64,000 nucleotides of DNA, taken from positions 73,647,454 to 73,711,453 of the forward strand of contig OX388345.1 in assembly GCA_947579665.1 (NCBI GenBank), written 5' to 3'. Within the stretch, counting starts at the first letter, position 1, and every line of letters begins with the position of its first letter. The notes below the pieces were generated by a model, which was not told where the DNA came from, did not search any database, and worked only from the letters and a program-made list of their open reading frames with translations. The translations under genes were made by a program, and so were the position numbers. Positions 10,500 to 23,374 of this stretch are shown piece after piece. This DNA is from Sympetrum striolatum (lineage: Eukaryota > Arthropoda > Insecta > Odonata > Libellulidae).

Positions 10500-13400
10500 T
10501 CATATTCTACGCTATGCTGTAACCGTGCTGAGAAACGTAAACTCAAAACGGGTTTATCAAAGGAAAACTTTGAAAAATAGTGGTTTCAAGATGAATTTGA
10601 AGTGTTCTTGCTTGCATATCTCGATAAATGGAGTCACGCCAAAGACAGTTAGGACCGATATAAATAGTGTATATACCAAGTTTTATCTGCATAGACTAAA
10701 GGCAATTGGTTTTGTAATAGAAAATGTATGAAATGTATTACAAGTTACAAAAAAACTCCAAAAACAGTTTTTTCAGCGTTCCGTACCGTGTTACAACCGG
10801 TTATGGAAACAACGAAAAAGCCTGGATTACCCCGAACATCAAACTAGAATATCTAACTAACCTACGTCTATATAATCTTACCCAATAATATCTAAGAGCG
10901 TCTCCTATCTTATCTTATGGTATCAACGGAAAAAAACAGTAGATAAAGGAGCAGGGGTAACCTTACCATGCCCTACCCAACAAATTTAACGGCTCTAAAA
11001 CAGGAAATTACCCGCATTTTATAATGTAAAGGGAGGCATTTCTCAATTTTATGATCGAATTTACAGCGGGTAATTATGACGCTGTCGACTGAATGAATAT
11101 GTGTCCTAGCCTATTCAGTAAACACGGCATTAAAAAGGCATGGCGATCACGAGGCCCTAATCTCATTGCTTACAAACGTAAACACGACATTAAAAGGCTA
11201 GTGTCAGGATTTAAATCCACCTCAAATAATGCTCATAGGGTATTATCGTGAGGCAAATAAACTGTGATAAAACTATAAAGCAGTTTATCGACAGCAAAAT
11301 AATAACGGAAAAGGCGGCAGTGAAACTGAGTAGTTGTGCTGCGCACATATCATTGAAGCCTTACAAACTTCGCATAGATATATAAACAATGCAATATGTA
11401 AATAAACATAGATAAATCCAACGTAATAAGGGAACGGTGTTTGAATTTTCGATTATTTTACATAGAAGCAACTGAATTTTTAATTCTAATAGTGCAACAT
11501 AGTTTAGTTGAAATTTTTTATCTTTATTTGTCACATAAAACATACCATATTGACACCATTCAATCATCGCACACAATGCTCATTAAAACTCTTATTTAAG
11601 TTGTGAAAACTGGTTCAAGCATTACTGAAAAATGTTTGCCTAAGTTAAACAAAATAAGAGTACAGGTTTACGACTATAAAAAATACAATATCAGAAATAC
11701 AATTGTAAAACAAAGCATTATAAGTTAAAAATGCTTAAAAAAATGTAATTGATACATAGGCAAAAATCTTACGATTTTAGGATAGTAATCACAAAATGCC
11801 AGTAACTTAAGCGTTTTTTAGTCAAGAATATCCGAGAGATGCTATGGGAAAAATAAACTGCTTTCTGGTTATCTTAGCTTTCAATTTAGAACATTTTTCT
11901 TGGTTAGTGTTGCATCAGTAAAGTGATTATTTATCGTCCATAGGGTGAAAATTTGTCAGTATATTAAAACTTGAAGCATTTTATTGTGTATTTATTATGT
12001 GATCTAAATTCTCACATCATTATAAGGTGTAAGTAGTAAAAATCATTAGAGAATGTTGTCATCTTGCATTCGCGTACTCGAAAATTTTAATGTAATGAGA
12101 ATAATCCAAAAAAGATCGGCAACATAAATACTTCGACAAAACTTTACACCATCTGACGAAAGATCAAACAGAATAACTTCACGCTTGGCGGAATTATCAC
12201 ATTCATTTTTTCTTTTTGTTGACCGACTTAAAAGTAGCATTAGAGGAGGTCCTCAATTTCTGATACTCTTCATAGAAAAGGGTTCCGATTAAAAACAGCG
12301 GCTGATCGATGGACTCCTCCTTACAATGGGAGAGCGGAAAACAAACATTTACTTGGCTACGTTGAAGCAAATATTTTCTCTGCAGAAACGGAACGGATTT
12401 TGCACAATCCTCTCCGTCAAAGGAAGAACGATCGAAAAATAGAGATGCGACGAAAAATAGATCGCAGTGTGGCTCATTTTCAAGATCAATACGTTCCGAT
12501 GATGGAGGATTAGATTAGGAAAACAGTTTCGGTGCGGCATTATGTAGATTTAGGAACTTTTAACTAACTCCGCAGCTGCGTGCATTCCCCGAGGCCCGAT
12601 CTCATTATTGGTTGCCATCAAAGGTCAAAGGTCTTTCGCATAAGCCTTTTAAAGCAATTCAGGATCGAAGGGAATCTTATCTGTAATTCCCCCATGAATA
12701 CTTAGCATAATCCTAATTACGTAAGAATTGATATGTGATGATGAGTAAATAACAGTAGTAACAAAAATCTATGCTATGATAATACGGATGGAAAATATGT
12801 GGGCCTAATTTCAGATCCTAGCTTCTGATAGCTTTCTGCTTTGCACTTTGTAAATAGAAAACTATTTTTGTGACAAGTAAAAACTCATATATCCACTAAA
12901 CAAACAGAAAAATAACAAAAATGTTTATAATTAATGATAATTATTATTTCTTATAGCCAAGAAGGACTGTACGAACACTTTTAGAAAATACGAAAACAGA
13001 AACATGGAATCTACGCAAATGCCAAACTGCAGCAACCATCATGGTTAAATATGATCTTGATATGACAGTTCCTTTGTTGATTAGAAGTTTACCAAATTCC
13101 CTTTAAAGTCTCAATTGAAGGTGAAAGCAAATAATTAACTTTCTCGGAATTGCAAACTCGGAAATTTTGACAATTTCTAGTTTAGTGTGAATTTGTTTCT
13201 TTGTTATATAATAAATATTTAACTCGTTGTTTTCTCCATATTTTTAGTTAATCAATAAAGCTTAATGAAATCCCGAGTACTTCCCTTTTCTATTTAATTC
13301 ATCCTTTTGAATGTTTATTTTTCGTTTGTTAATGTGAGTTTTAAAAATAATGTTTTCAAATAGACTCACTAATTGGCTTAACTTATCCGACCAAAACATT

Positions 13401-13635
13401 TCGTACATGAAAAAAATTAATTTATTGAAATACGATTCTCATTTCGATAAATTATCACTCGACATAAACTACTGCAAATGCCATGAAAATAAATCTTTGT
13501 ATGTACATAAATTAATGCTAAATGTTCTTGTTGTTAATAAAACAACTCTCTTATTACCAACCGAAGAACGAAAAAAATTGATAAATGAATAACTCTAACA
13601 TTATTACATTAAATCATCGAGAAGGAAAGATCTAC
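10500..13635. other. unassigned unique DNA, mostly AT-rich
   Basis: About 3.1 kb without a recognisable gene. Locally, 'gtaaacacg.cattaaaa' occurs twice (11120 and 11178 areas), and 'gaggccc.atctcatt' occurs at about 11150 and 12590. GC is raised at 12240-12560. All frames are under 85 codons. Confidence 0.5.
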
Positions 13636-13647
13636 GATAGCATAAAG

Positions 13648-13975
13648 CAGGGTTTATAAACTATGTTCCGCGGAACACCAGTGTACCGCTGAACCTAAAT
13701 TGGTGTTCCGCGACAATTTGGAAAGGTGTTATACACTGCAATACATTTGAAGATCTTCTGCTTTATTCTTCAAGTAATTATATAAATCAATATGTTTATG
13801 TTGTAATATTATAGTTATATATTTAAAAGTAATTACTATATAAATAATTTGTTTTAATGAAATGATTTTTTTTAATTTTACAAGTAGAACTACCTAACCT
13901 AAAAATAAGCAGTGTTCCGTTGAACTTCCCAGATTTGCGAACTGTTCCATTGCAGAAAAAGTTTGGGAAACCCTG
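13648..13975. mobile_element. hAT-type MITE, family 1, copy A (328 bp)
   Basis: The element starts CAGGGTTT and ends AAACCCTG. It is flanked by a perfect 8-bp duplication, GCATAAAG, at 13640-13647 and 13976-13983. Subterminal 'tgttccgcggaacacc' and 'aagcagtgttccgttgaac' are shared with the reverse complement of the copy at 62008-62309. There is no transposase. The CAGGGTTTCCCAAACT terminus and 8-bp duplication identify a hAT element of Charlie type. Confidence 0.95.
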
Positions 13976-14140
13976 GCATAAAGAATGAGTTCAAGGGCCA
14001 AAATCCTCTTACTAAAGGGCAGAAGGACCGCGGATTGGACTATTCTGTTTTAGGGTAAACAAGATCTGAAAAATAGTAACATAATTCCAACCCAGATTGT
14101 CCACTTTCCGGGTATATATTTTGAACTCTAAACTACCATT

Positions 14141-14400
14141 AGAGGTTTACAATCTCCAATAGCCGTCTTTTTCGGGGTTCCTCACTTCATTCACAGCTAT
14201 TCGGAGAAAGAAGGATCGGCGCTCTTTTTATAAACACCCAGTGCACATTTCAATAGCAATGCTATTGTCTTCAGGGTCAATAAAGTACCGTTTTCTCCGA
14301 ATACCGTTGAATGAGGTGAGAAACGCCGACAAAGACGGCTAATGGAGATTTTAAATCTCTTATTCATTAAAAGCCGTGTTCCAAGTTTTATTAATTTACT
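14141..14400 (+). mobile_element. foldback element F1, copy 1
   Basis: Arms of about 70 bases, 14141-14211 and 14292-14360, pair through AGAGRTTTA, 'aatctccaatagccgtc', 'cctcacttcattca' and 'ttcggagaaa'. The loop contains 'catttcaatagcaatgc'. Outside the right arm, 'attaaaagccgtgttcc' (to about 14400) also occurs beside copy 2 at 26641-26885 in the same orientation, so it is probably part of the element. No protein is encoded; the 81-codon minus frame is a by-product. Confidence 0.8.
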
Positions 14401-15360
14401 AGCACCATACTGTAACAATCTCACTCCTGATTGGTGCGGCATGGTTAAGCGATTAAAATACCTACCCGGAAAGTGATATTCTGTTTTGTTTAAAAACTGC
14501 TAATTTTATCCATTTCTTCTTTATGTAATAGTTATGATATTTAAACATTTGCTGATTTCTCCACATACAAGGAAAATTATGATCGTCTTCTGTTATTAAT
14601 TTTCAATATTGCGGCAGTGTTCGGGTTCGAATTATCCTTAATTGCATTCATTGTTGGTTCTACCCGTTTACAATACAAATTAACGTTTTCCCCGTCTATT
14701 TTCTTTATTTTACTGGAAATTCTTGAATGGATGGTCATTTTTTAGTAAAATGTTGGCTGGGAGAGTTTCTCTGTAAGTCCTTCATTTCAGTATAATTGTT
14801 TAAATTTCCTATGAAATTGTAACAACCTGCGATCTCTTCATATTTTTGTATTGTATTATATTTATTATTATCTTTATTGGATATCCTGTTCAAATTACAA
14901 AAAATTATTTTTTATGAACTAAACATAGCCAAAAGATACAAAAAAACTTATCTGACTATGAAGAGAAATTTAAAAGCATTAAAAAACATTGTGTAGAATA
15001 TAATAAAGAAAAAGAAGAGAAATAAGTAAATGGAACATAGAAATAAAACAGTAAATACAACTCTTTAAAAACAAAAGATAAATTAAAATACAATCAGATA
15101 TTAGTATTAAAATATTTATAAAATTTTTATAGAGTAGGAAAAAAACAAAAGTATAAAAACTTTCATTCACACAAGTGGGATTTTTTGAGTGCTATCAAGA
15201 AAATTATTTTTATTTATCTATAATTTTATTATATTTTTGTATTATTTTTTAATCGTGTTGGTATCAACGCAATCTTAGCAACAACTAAAATAAACAACCC
15301 TCTCCTTAGCAACAAATGAAGGAAACCTAAAATAAAACTTTACCTAAACACATTCGCGTA
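14400..15360. other. unassigned, very AT-rich DNA
   Basis: I see no gene. 14850-15300 is extremely AT-rich with A and T runs. Confidence 0.5.
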
Positions 15361-15840
15361 CCTCAAAAAAATCGGAAGATCATTCAGTGAAAGAATTCCT
15401 ACACCGCGAAAACCCTTTCCGCCAACTTCTACAATTTACCTCGCGGACCGCACTTTTTTGCGTCTCAAACGGAGTAAATCAACTCATCAACCACCCCTTA
15501 TGAATTATACAGACTGCCAAGCGTTCCGAAAGGGGAAGACCATTATAGTCGCAAAGTTTTGATTCGCCTCATCAATGTGTCGGCTGACCTTTTTTGCCGG
15601 GGAACTTTGGCGTTCGGCGCGTATTACGGAGAAGAAAAGCGTGGGACGAAGGCGTTCGATGAAGGCCTTTTCGCTGCCTATTGCCGCAGATTGCTCCAGA
15701 GATTATCCGATGTGGAGGAATGGAGGAAACGGCAAGAGAGCGGATTGGAGCAAGGAAAGGAAGGGACGATGAGGATTAGCCCAAACTCATTAAAGTCATT
15801 TTTCTCGCTCATTTAAAAAATACGACTTTGTTTCCAGATG
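15360..15840. other. GC-richer unique island
   Basis: CpG-containing sequence within very AT-rich surroundings. Two overlapping plus-strand frames (85 and 65 codons, from 15559 and 15575) run in different phases and neither has a recognisable motif. The island could be an exon or a regulatory element. Without homology or splice evidence I call neither. Confidence 0.35.
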
Positions 15841-16965
15841 AGCGGAGAACATTGACCTTAAGACCAGGGATCCACAATGAAAGGCCCAAGGGCATAAGCC
15901 GGCCCAAGAAAGGGTTTTCTGAGGTCCACGAACATCTTTAAAAGTAAAGAAAGAAAGGGAGATTGTTTACAACCAGGAAGTTATACACTGTTTACTTAAA
16001 AAATATGAAAGAAAATCAATAATCATCATAGTTCGCGTTCGAGCTAAAATTAATCTTATGATAGCTGTCAATGAATGTCATGAGCCCCTATATCCTCTAT
16101 CCTATAAATACATGACTCGTTTTGCTTTTGCTCTTCCTCTCAACGCACGAAGATGCTTTCTCCGTCTTTGGACATAATAATTGTCATGTTTCTTTTTTTC
16201 TTACTTACAATTACCTAAATGCGAATGTTGTATGAAATTTTGACTACTACATACTGTATTTATTGCATCGATAATCTTTTCCCACGAATCTCTTAGGTTT
16301 TTTGCATCCACAATTTTTCTAAATGCGTTTCATACTATTCTCTTTAATTTAAGTATAATTCTATAATTAATGACTATGGGTTAGATGGAAGAAGAGACTT
16401 TTAGCCTCAATCTCATCCAAATAAATACGATAATTATTATTATATAATGCAAAACTAAGCTGATAACTAGCTATGTACTATATATGTTTTACGTTTGTAA
16501 TATAATTGCAAATATAATACTATATTATATTCATTATTATTTTTCATATATTTAATAAACATTTTGCTTTTTTGTATTAGATATTTTTTATTACTATATG
16601 ATTAAGTTTTGAAGCCGACATTTCATGAAACACAAGGGTAAAGGGTGAAAGGTGATTTCGTACGCGTAGGGCGTGCTCCTATGATGTTTATTTTGTATTC
16701 CCGTTCGTCCTAAGGTCCATAAAACCCTATCTGAGAAATGGAAAACAAAATAAATTTGTTAGTCGAACTTTACAGCCATATTGTTTTCTATTCCTTTTAT
16801 ATACACCTATTTACTATGCACTTTTAAGATATGTGTTTATTAGACATAGTTGTATTATGCACGTTTTATGTAAGTTGATAAGACAGGCACAAAGCGTGCA
16901 GTTCAGCATAATAATAATATTTAATCCGCTAAATTATCTCTGTAAAGACTGAAACACAGCTTCGA
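15840..16965. other. unassigned DNA with a possible LINE tail
   Basis: Mostly unique. At about 16380-16430, 'ggttagatggaagaagagac' followed by 'ctcatccaaataaata' resembles the LINE 3' end family at 61463-61525 and 58872-58920 and may be an eroded tail on the plus strand. Confidence 0.4.
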
Positions 16966-16979
16966 CTATTGCAAACCTG

Positions 16980-17431
16980 CATGGTACGCGGGCCACATGA
17001 GGCCCGCCAAGGTTCACTCTGCTGCTCGCTAAGGATTTTGGACATTTTTATTTTTCAGAAAATATGCAAATTATTGAAAAGCTGAAAGTAACATAAAAGG
17101 GTTCTTGAAGAGAATATTTCCAGAATGATTACCTCTCACTTAGTTTAAACCAACAGAAAAGTTGCTTTGCACGGTATTTCATTAATGTAACGTTTAATTT
17201 TCTCTATAACTAGGAATAGAATTAATTTCTCTGAATTAAACGGTTTAATTTAACTGTTAATTTTATTGATAAGTTAGCTGTTAATTTAACTGTTAAATTA
17301 GCTGTTAATTTAACTGTTAATTTGATTGTTAATTAAATTATTAATTAAACTGTTTTTTACTTGCAAATTAATTCTGCAGCCCGCGATCACGTTTACCCTC
17401 ACCCAAATGGCCCTTTATATTCCTTAATTTG
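16980..17431. mobile_element. probable hAT-like non-autonomous element with internal minisatellite
   Basis: The left part has 'gcgggccacatgaggcccgc' and the right part has 'ctgcagcccgcgatcac'. These are typical of hAT elements whose ends carry 'tgcggcccgc'. The direct repeat TGCAAACCTG at 16970-16979 and 17432-17441 flanks the interval and may be a target duplication or part of the ends; it is longer than the 8 bp usual for hAT. The precise boundaries are therefore uncertain. Confidence 0.5.
17243..17352 (+). repeat. minisatellite, ~10-12 bp unit TTAATTTAACTG
   Basis: Roughly nine degenerate tandem units ('ctgttaatttaa', 'ctgttaaattag') sit inside the hAT-like element, near its right side. 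Confidence 0.8.
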
Positions 17432-17529
17432 TGCAAACCTGGTATGTTAAAATCATAGATAGACTTGCATCCGATTGAAAATTTTCGGACAGAATCTCTA
17501 AATATCCGAATGGAAACAATGTAATTCCC

Positions 17530-18080
17530 GTAATTTCCACGCAGAGGTGAACCTCAAAGCCTCACCCATCGCCTTACAGGGCATAAACGCCTGTTAATAG
17601 TACATGTGACAAACTGAAATCAATCCTCATACCTAAATAATTCAGCGCGTAATCTGCAGGGTAATCTATAACGTTTTACCTCAACTAAATGATTGAGATG
17701 CCAATTTTAATGTGAGTAAACTAGAAGCTACCTCAAGTTCCATGAAAGCCTTCGGAACGCACCTTTTATGAAACCACCCCACTCATGCCAGTGAAATATT
17801 AATAAGACCAAAAAGCGTAGGAGAGAAAGGAGCGAAGGAAAGCCTACTGGGAAATAAGTAGCAGCGATTTTTTCGCGGCTTTCCTGTCAGCAGCTTCGAC
17901 GCCCACGTCTATGGTTAGGCCCCTGGCGTTATATCCCTTCCCGGAACCCTTTCAGTTTACTTTGCGCGGCCAAAACTTCCGTGCTTAAGAGGGAATGAAC
18001 CGTTATTTTCCGCCAAAGGGGTTTCACGTGAGAATAGATTACGACGAGGGAATTCCTCATTCTGTTTACACGTCGACCCA
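17530..18080. other. GC-richer unique island
   Basis: Unique sequence with CpG-containing stretches. There is no frame longer than 76 codons and nothing recognisable. Confidence 0.35.
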
Positions 18081-19077
18081 ACATCGAAACGAAAATTTAG
18101 ATTGATTTTCAGTTCCGTATCACGGTTAATCAAACTATCTAACATATGCCAGAAGGGTCTGTGATAGAAAATTTTAATATATATCAATTTTTAATAATAT
18201 CCAATAATTTTGAAAATCATCAAATTTTACGTGTCTTACTCTTTCACTATTAAAACATTCGAGCGATCTTCGCATCAATGTAAAGCTTGACAACGGATGG
18301 TGTATTACATTTCTATTACAATACTGATATAAAAGTAACGATTACCGTATACCCAGAATAATATCTTCGAAGCAATTTAAAATGCTTTTTCGCCTAACTA
18401 ATTTCAATAAAAGTTTGCTAATAGAATCAATTCTCTGTCTATTTTATAGCTTTTAGAAACTCTTCCATCATTAGCTATAAAAGGCTCCGGTGTGGTAATG
18501 AGGCCTAGGCATCTGACTAGGCAAGATGAGGAGATAGTAGTTTGTTCTTGCTTACTCAGATCAGTAATCTACCAATGTAAAACGTCCTCGTAAGTGCAGT
18601 GTAATTACTCTTTAAATAGCACTTATTGCAGCGTTGAATGAGGTGACCAAGATTAATGACATTACTATCTATTCATCACCCACATACATGAACTAGTAAA
18701 TTTCAATTCTTTACAGCCCCAACCAAGACTGAGATGAGAATAAATGAGATACATATTTTTCTTTATCCTACATCATAAAACAAGTGAAAAATATTTTAAT
18801 CGAGAGGAGATTGAAGCTGAAATTTTAATTTCGTTCCTAAATACAATAGTTTGTTAAAGAAAGGTCGAAGGATAGGTTCTATCATTAAAGTACTCAATTT
18901 TTGCCTTAAGTAGTTTTCGGCATATTTAGAAAGACCTAAGAACGAAGAGAGCTACCAACAAGTCAACCTGAATTATTTGTTTGTTTTACCGGTTTTCTTA
19001 CTGGCATTTAATCATATCATAAACGATTACCTTTAATATTATCACCGCAAAGATAAAGACGTACAAAATGAAGAAAG

Positions 19078-19152
19078 TCTAACTGGACCGGGACTCGAAA
19101 CCGGACCTCCAAATTGCCGGTTGGTTACTCTACCCGTTAATCTATTCGGCTA
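19078..19152 (-). repeat. tRNA-like SINE head, minus strand
   Basis: Read on the minus strand: an A-box-like 'tagattaacgggtagag', then at tRNA spacing a B-box 'ggtttcgagtcccggt'. The acceptor arms do not pair well and there is no CCA context, so this is a SINE or tRNA pseudogene rather than a working tRNA. Confidence 0.55.
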
Positions 19153-19704
19153 GAAAAACTTGATAAATGGAATATCTTCATTTGTCTTTTATTACCGGGT
19201 AGAGAGAAATGTATCTTTTATTTACAAGGAATAGGGTTAAATACATCTTTGCAAAATACGATTGCAGGAATTGCCACTGCGTACAGGATGGTTCCCTTTA
19301 AAATTAAATTAACGACACTGCTTACTAACGCTGCTAAATTTTTAATCCTTAATCGAATTATAGAACAATTGAATGCTCTTTCTACAGGTATATTAGATCA
19401 CTTTCCTCCCCAAGAGTGTACCTTCAAGGCGAAGTTAAGTCAATTTTAAGAATTATTTACCAAGTTCTTTTACGGTGGTCTGTAATAATGTCTGCTGTCA
19501 TTCATGATGATTTACTTTTGTATGTACCTTCAAGGTGAAGCTAAGTGAATTTTTATAATAGTTAACTAAAACTTTTTCGGGTTGTCTGACTTTCTGTGAT
19601 TCGTGATGAGTTACTTTTGTCTATGGGGTCATGAATCCTGAAGAGGCATCTTTTTCATGGCGTCGGATAATATTTGTAATAGTTAAATTATGTATCTTGA
19701 CTTC

Positions 19705-19925
19705 TGTTAGAAGGAGGTATTCTGAGGGGTTTCCCTTCCTCCTTGGGAAAATTGACAGATATTGTTTTTACCCTCAATTTATAATGTCTCATCAGAATGG
19801 GAGCTAATTTTTTACTCGACTATGAACGATTATATATGTGCTTATAATATCTAATTTTGAATCACTACTACCAGATGATTAATCTACTTGCATTGTTTCT
19901 GTAATAATAATAATGAAAATCGTAA
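19705..19925 (+). repeat. retroelement 3' segment, family R, copy 2
   Basis: It matches 7235-7440 in the same orientation and ends with 'gatgattaatctacttgc' then 'tttctgtaataataataat'. Confidence 0.65.
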
Positions 19926-20255
19926 TACGTATCGTATCAGCAAATTAAAGTAGCCATAGTCCAGATAGAGCTCTATACTTTCCTAAGTGAATAGCTAAAC
20001 AACAGAAAATATACATAATAAATATAATATATATAAAATAAACGTCCTTAAGAGAGTGTAAACATACTATAGTTAGGGTGATTGATCTACTTGCAGTGTT
20101 TCTCTAATAATAATAATAAAAATAATACATAACGTATCAGCAAATTAAGGCAACCATTATTCCAGAAATAGAGCAGTATAGTTTCTTAAGTGAATAGCTA
20201 AACTACAGAGTATATACGTCCTAAAGAGGGTGAGAATATACAATATTTAGAAGGA
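19872..20255 (+). repeat. tandem duplication of a retroelement tail
   Basis: Two head-to-tail units of about 180-200 bp, 19872-20075 and 20076-20255. Each contains 'atctacttgca.tgtttct', 'taataataataa', 'cgtatcagcaaattaa', 'aagtgaatagctaaac.aca' and 'acgtcct.aagag'. The first unit carries an extra TA-rich stretch near 20010-20040. Confidence 0.8.
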
Positions 20256-20259
20256 TTCT

Positions 20260-20640
20260 TACACAGCCGAATGGCAGTACCAATAAGGAGCCGAAGTTTG
20301 AAGTGGGGAAGGGAGAGTGGAGAAAGGCCAAAGAAGGACGGCCGGAGGTGTTGTGACCGACAGCCGAGATGGAGCAGGGACAGTGTCAAAGTTGGGGAAT
20401 GAAAAAGAGGAGAAGGGTTGTTTGGGAGATGAAGAAGATGGAGGATGAATTGGGGCGGCTCTTTGCGGAGGAGGAACTTTATTTAAAAGCCCGCCCCCTT
20501 TTCCATCAGGGTTTTTATTTCCTCCGGACCGCGAAGTACGTGTCCAAGGGAGGGGGAAGTACTTGCGAATGTCGACTCTAACAAAGTTACCATCCTCTCC
20601 GGATGGATTTTAGAACTTTCTATCCCGCGTCTTTTTCATT
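20260..20640. other. GC-richer unique island
   Basis: A purine-rich plus strand ('gaaaaagaggagaagg', 'gaagatggaggatgaa') gives small frames of 63-70 codons on both strands. No domain is recognised. Confidence 0.35.
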
Positions 20641-21815
20641 CCCTTGATTGTTCGGCGAAAGACTAATAACTGCCGCTCTGATAAGTCCTTTCTCAGTCTG
20701 TCTGTCCGTCTGACATCCACTTCATTATTCATTCATTTGTTTCCGCGACTAGAAAAGTTTCCTGTTATTGATGACGACGTCTTTACCCGTCATGCATTGC
20801 TAAAAACTTCAAGTCATTGTTTCCCGAAATTCTATTGATTTTCGTTTCGAAGCATCTGAAAAGCATGCATAATTTAAAATTACATTTTTAACTACGCTGA
20901 ACAGTATCATACGAATAAAAATAAAGAAAAGTCAGAATTAATTAACACATACTGTTACTTAAACCTAATAATGTTAGGTTATTATGAATGAATATGAAAT
21001 TATGATATTAATTTATACTAACGAATAAATATCACCGAACGGTTCTATCACTGTAAGGCATAACGGTGATTAAAGATGGTCATTTTAATTAGCATTGAGT
21101 TGAATACAGATTTTCCAATCATATTATAGAGGGAAAAATTCGTAAAAATCACACCTCAGAAAATCTCTTCTATGTTTAGCATATGTTTCCTGTACCTCAA
21201 CGTAAAGTTTTGGATAGTGTGAAATCATATTCCACTTATATTTGCAAGATATTCCTCATACATACACCACACATAACGTCATATTTACGTTCCATACAGC
21301 CTATCCAGCATTGCATAAATGGATATGGACGCAGATAAAGTAGATTACCATTACATTCAAATGCTTGGTAGCCCAAAGAATAAAATTTCTAGGCTATAAT
21401 TCTTGAGAAATACCTTCCTGATAACGCAACGGAAGTGGATGCCCTCAACCAGTGCCTGTTTAGACATTCTTTGAGTTTATCCTAAATTTGCCTGACGTTG
21501 GTTTAATAAGAAATAGAACCAGCTCTAGAGAAAAATATACTGAAGTACAGTCTATAGCCGGATAAGTCAATCTCATCTATCATGAATACAATGCTTGTTT
21601 TCCTTTCCATATGGACGCTTCCTGTTTGTTCACACAAATGTCCATCTCTCATTTCTTATTCCGTATTTCCATGTATTTCGTCTATTTTTAACGCCCTTTT
21701 TGCAATAATAAACTGAAAAGGACATCGGACGTTGTTGTGCATTCGTTATCCTTGTTTTGTCGACCGTGTGCCTGTTTCACTCGCTTAGAAATTCTTTCCT
21801 CCGAATCATCCTCAA
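20640..21815. other. unassigned DNA
   Basis: No gene and no repeat family recognised over about 1.2 kb. Confidence 0.5.
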
Positions 21816-22300
21816 AATTTTATTCTGACAGATATATGTGACCTAACTTTTGTACAAATTCTATATAAATACATCATATTCTGTCATAGATATTTCAGAA
21901 AAACTACAATTTTTGGATAAAAGGCAACTTACGGTTAGCGAGTATTCACTAATAACTCCTAAACAATCAGTGTTACGAAAAATTGTTTCAAACAAAGCTT
22001 ATTGTAATGTACATTATCTATAACTTTTGTATGCAATTGTATATACCTACATTGCATTCTGACAGAGATATGTATGAAAAACTTCCATTTCTGGATAAAC
22101 ATCTTCCGGTTAACCATTATTCAAAAATAACTACAAAACAATCAGTGTTACGAAAAAACGTTTCAAACAAATGTTGTAGTAAAGTACATTATCTATAACT
22201 TTTGTACAGAATTTAATATACCTACATTGCATTCTGACAGAGATATTTAAGAAACAAAATTTTGTTCCAGATAAACCGCAACTTCCGGTTAAGCGATATT
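21816..22300 (+). repeat. tandem array, ~175-bp unit, about 2.6 copies
   Basis: 'attctgacagagatat' recurs at about 21878 (diverged), 22056 and 22231, with a partial start at 21822. 'aacaatcagtgttacgaaaa' recurs at 21962 and 22137, and 'acattatctataactttt' at 22011 and 22186. The period is 175 to 178 bp. Frames inside the array (for example 21983-22198) are by-products. Confidence 0.85.
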
Positions 22301-22399
22301 CATAAAAAACATGACAAACATGTAACTCTTGGCATTGTTAAGAAAATACTAAATATGAATTTTGGAAATTATCGGATCATTACTTTTTAAGATAGAGCG

Positions 22400-22565
22400 C
22401 CCAAAAACGTTTTAACAGACACAAACACACATAGACAGACATGTTCGGGAAAATAGCGAAAACGAGCTCTATGGGCCCAAAAACATCTATTTCCGGTGAA
22501 ATCTGGAGGCCGAATTTTTTTGTGAATACAATACTTTCTCTATACTACGTATAGAGAGAAAGTAA
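22400..22565 (+). mobile_element. terminal part of a repeat element, ending in a hairpin
   Basis: Downstream of the 175-bp array come 'agacagacatgttcgggaaa', 'ctctatgggcccaaaaac' and finally a near-perfect inverted repeat of about 13-base arms, 'tactttctctata' against 'tatagagagaaagta', at 22532-22564. I recall similar 'tactttctctata' hairpins as ends of dispersed repeats in arthropods but cannot name a family. Array plus hairpin is probably one element, 21816-22565. Confidence 0.5.
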
Positions 22566-22569
22566 AAAT

Positions 22570-23370
22570 AAAATAACTCCAATTCCATTCCAATTCCACT
22601 GGTTTAGCCGAACACAGTCCATGTGTAATAAAGTAAGTGGAAATGTAACAATTACTTACTTCTTACTTCACCTTGTGCAGTAAACATTAAGTGAATTAAG
22701 ATTAACGAAGTAATTAATTTAAGATAGCCTTCCCTTTCTCGCCTGGCATCATCCGCCATCTGTACTTTATAAATACGAAAAAATATTGTTTATGGATAAG
22801 TTACAACTAAAACGACTTTTAATGATTTTAATTATCATGCAACCAGAGGCCAAGACTTATTCGCCATACCTGCTTCAAAAACTAATTACTCCTTTAATGC
22901 ACCTCTCAATAGGTTACATCCGAGTAGCAAACAATTATCATAATAAAATTGACATCTTCCATTGTAGTTTACAAACTATTAAAAATAAAGGTCCCCTTGA
23001 ATGTTAGTTACAAATTTCAAAAGTATTATTGAAAATTTACTATAAATAAAAGTAAATTATATTATATTATTTCATGTGTATTTATATGCTTGGAATTTAT
23101 ATCACATATGTTAAAATGTATTTGACGTTTAGTTTTTATTGATTTTCATTTAAGCTTTTAATTGTTACTTTCTTCACAAATGCTGTACTTTATGTATTTA
23201 CTCATGTTTATTATTTGTAATATCCTATATGTAAATTTTATTATTCATAATAATGTTAGTAATATTAACGCTTAAAGTTGAATGATTTGTGATATTTTAT
23301 ACTTATAAAATCCTATCATTTTCAGTATTTTTTACTTTTGAATTCTAAGATGTGATATTGGTGATATGCG
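22570..23370. other. unassigned AT-rich DNA
   Basis: I see no gene. A 73-codon plus frame at 22786-23007 shows no domain. Confidence 0.45.
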
Positions 23371-23374
23371 ACAT

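Noticed and set aside
19078..19152. Functional tRNA gene on the minus strand
   Set aside because: The boxes are present but the acceptor and anticodon stems do not fold into a proper cloverleaf. A SINE or tRNA pseudogene fits better.
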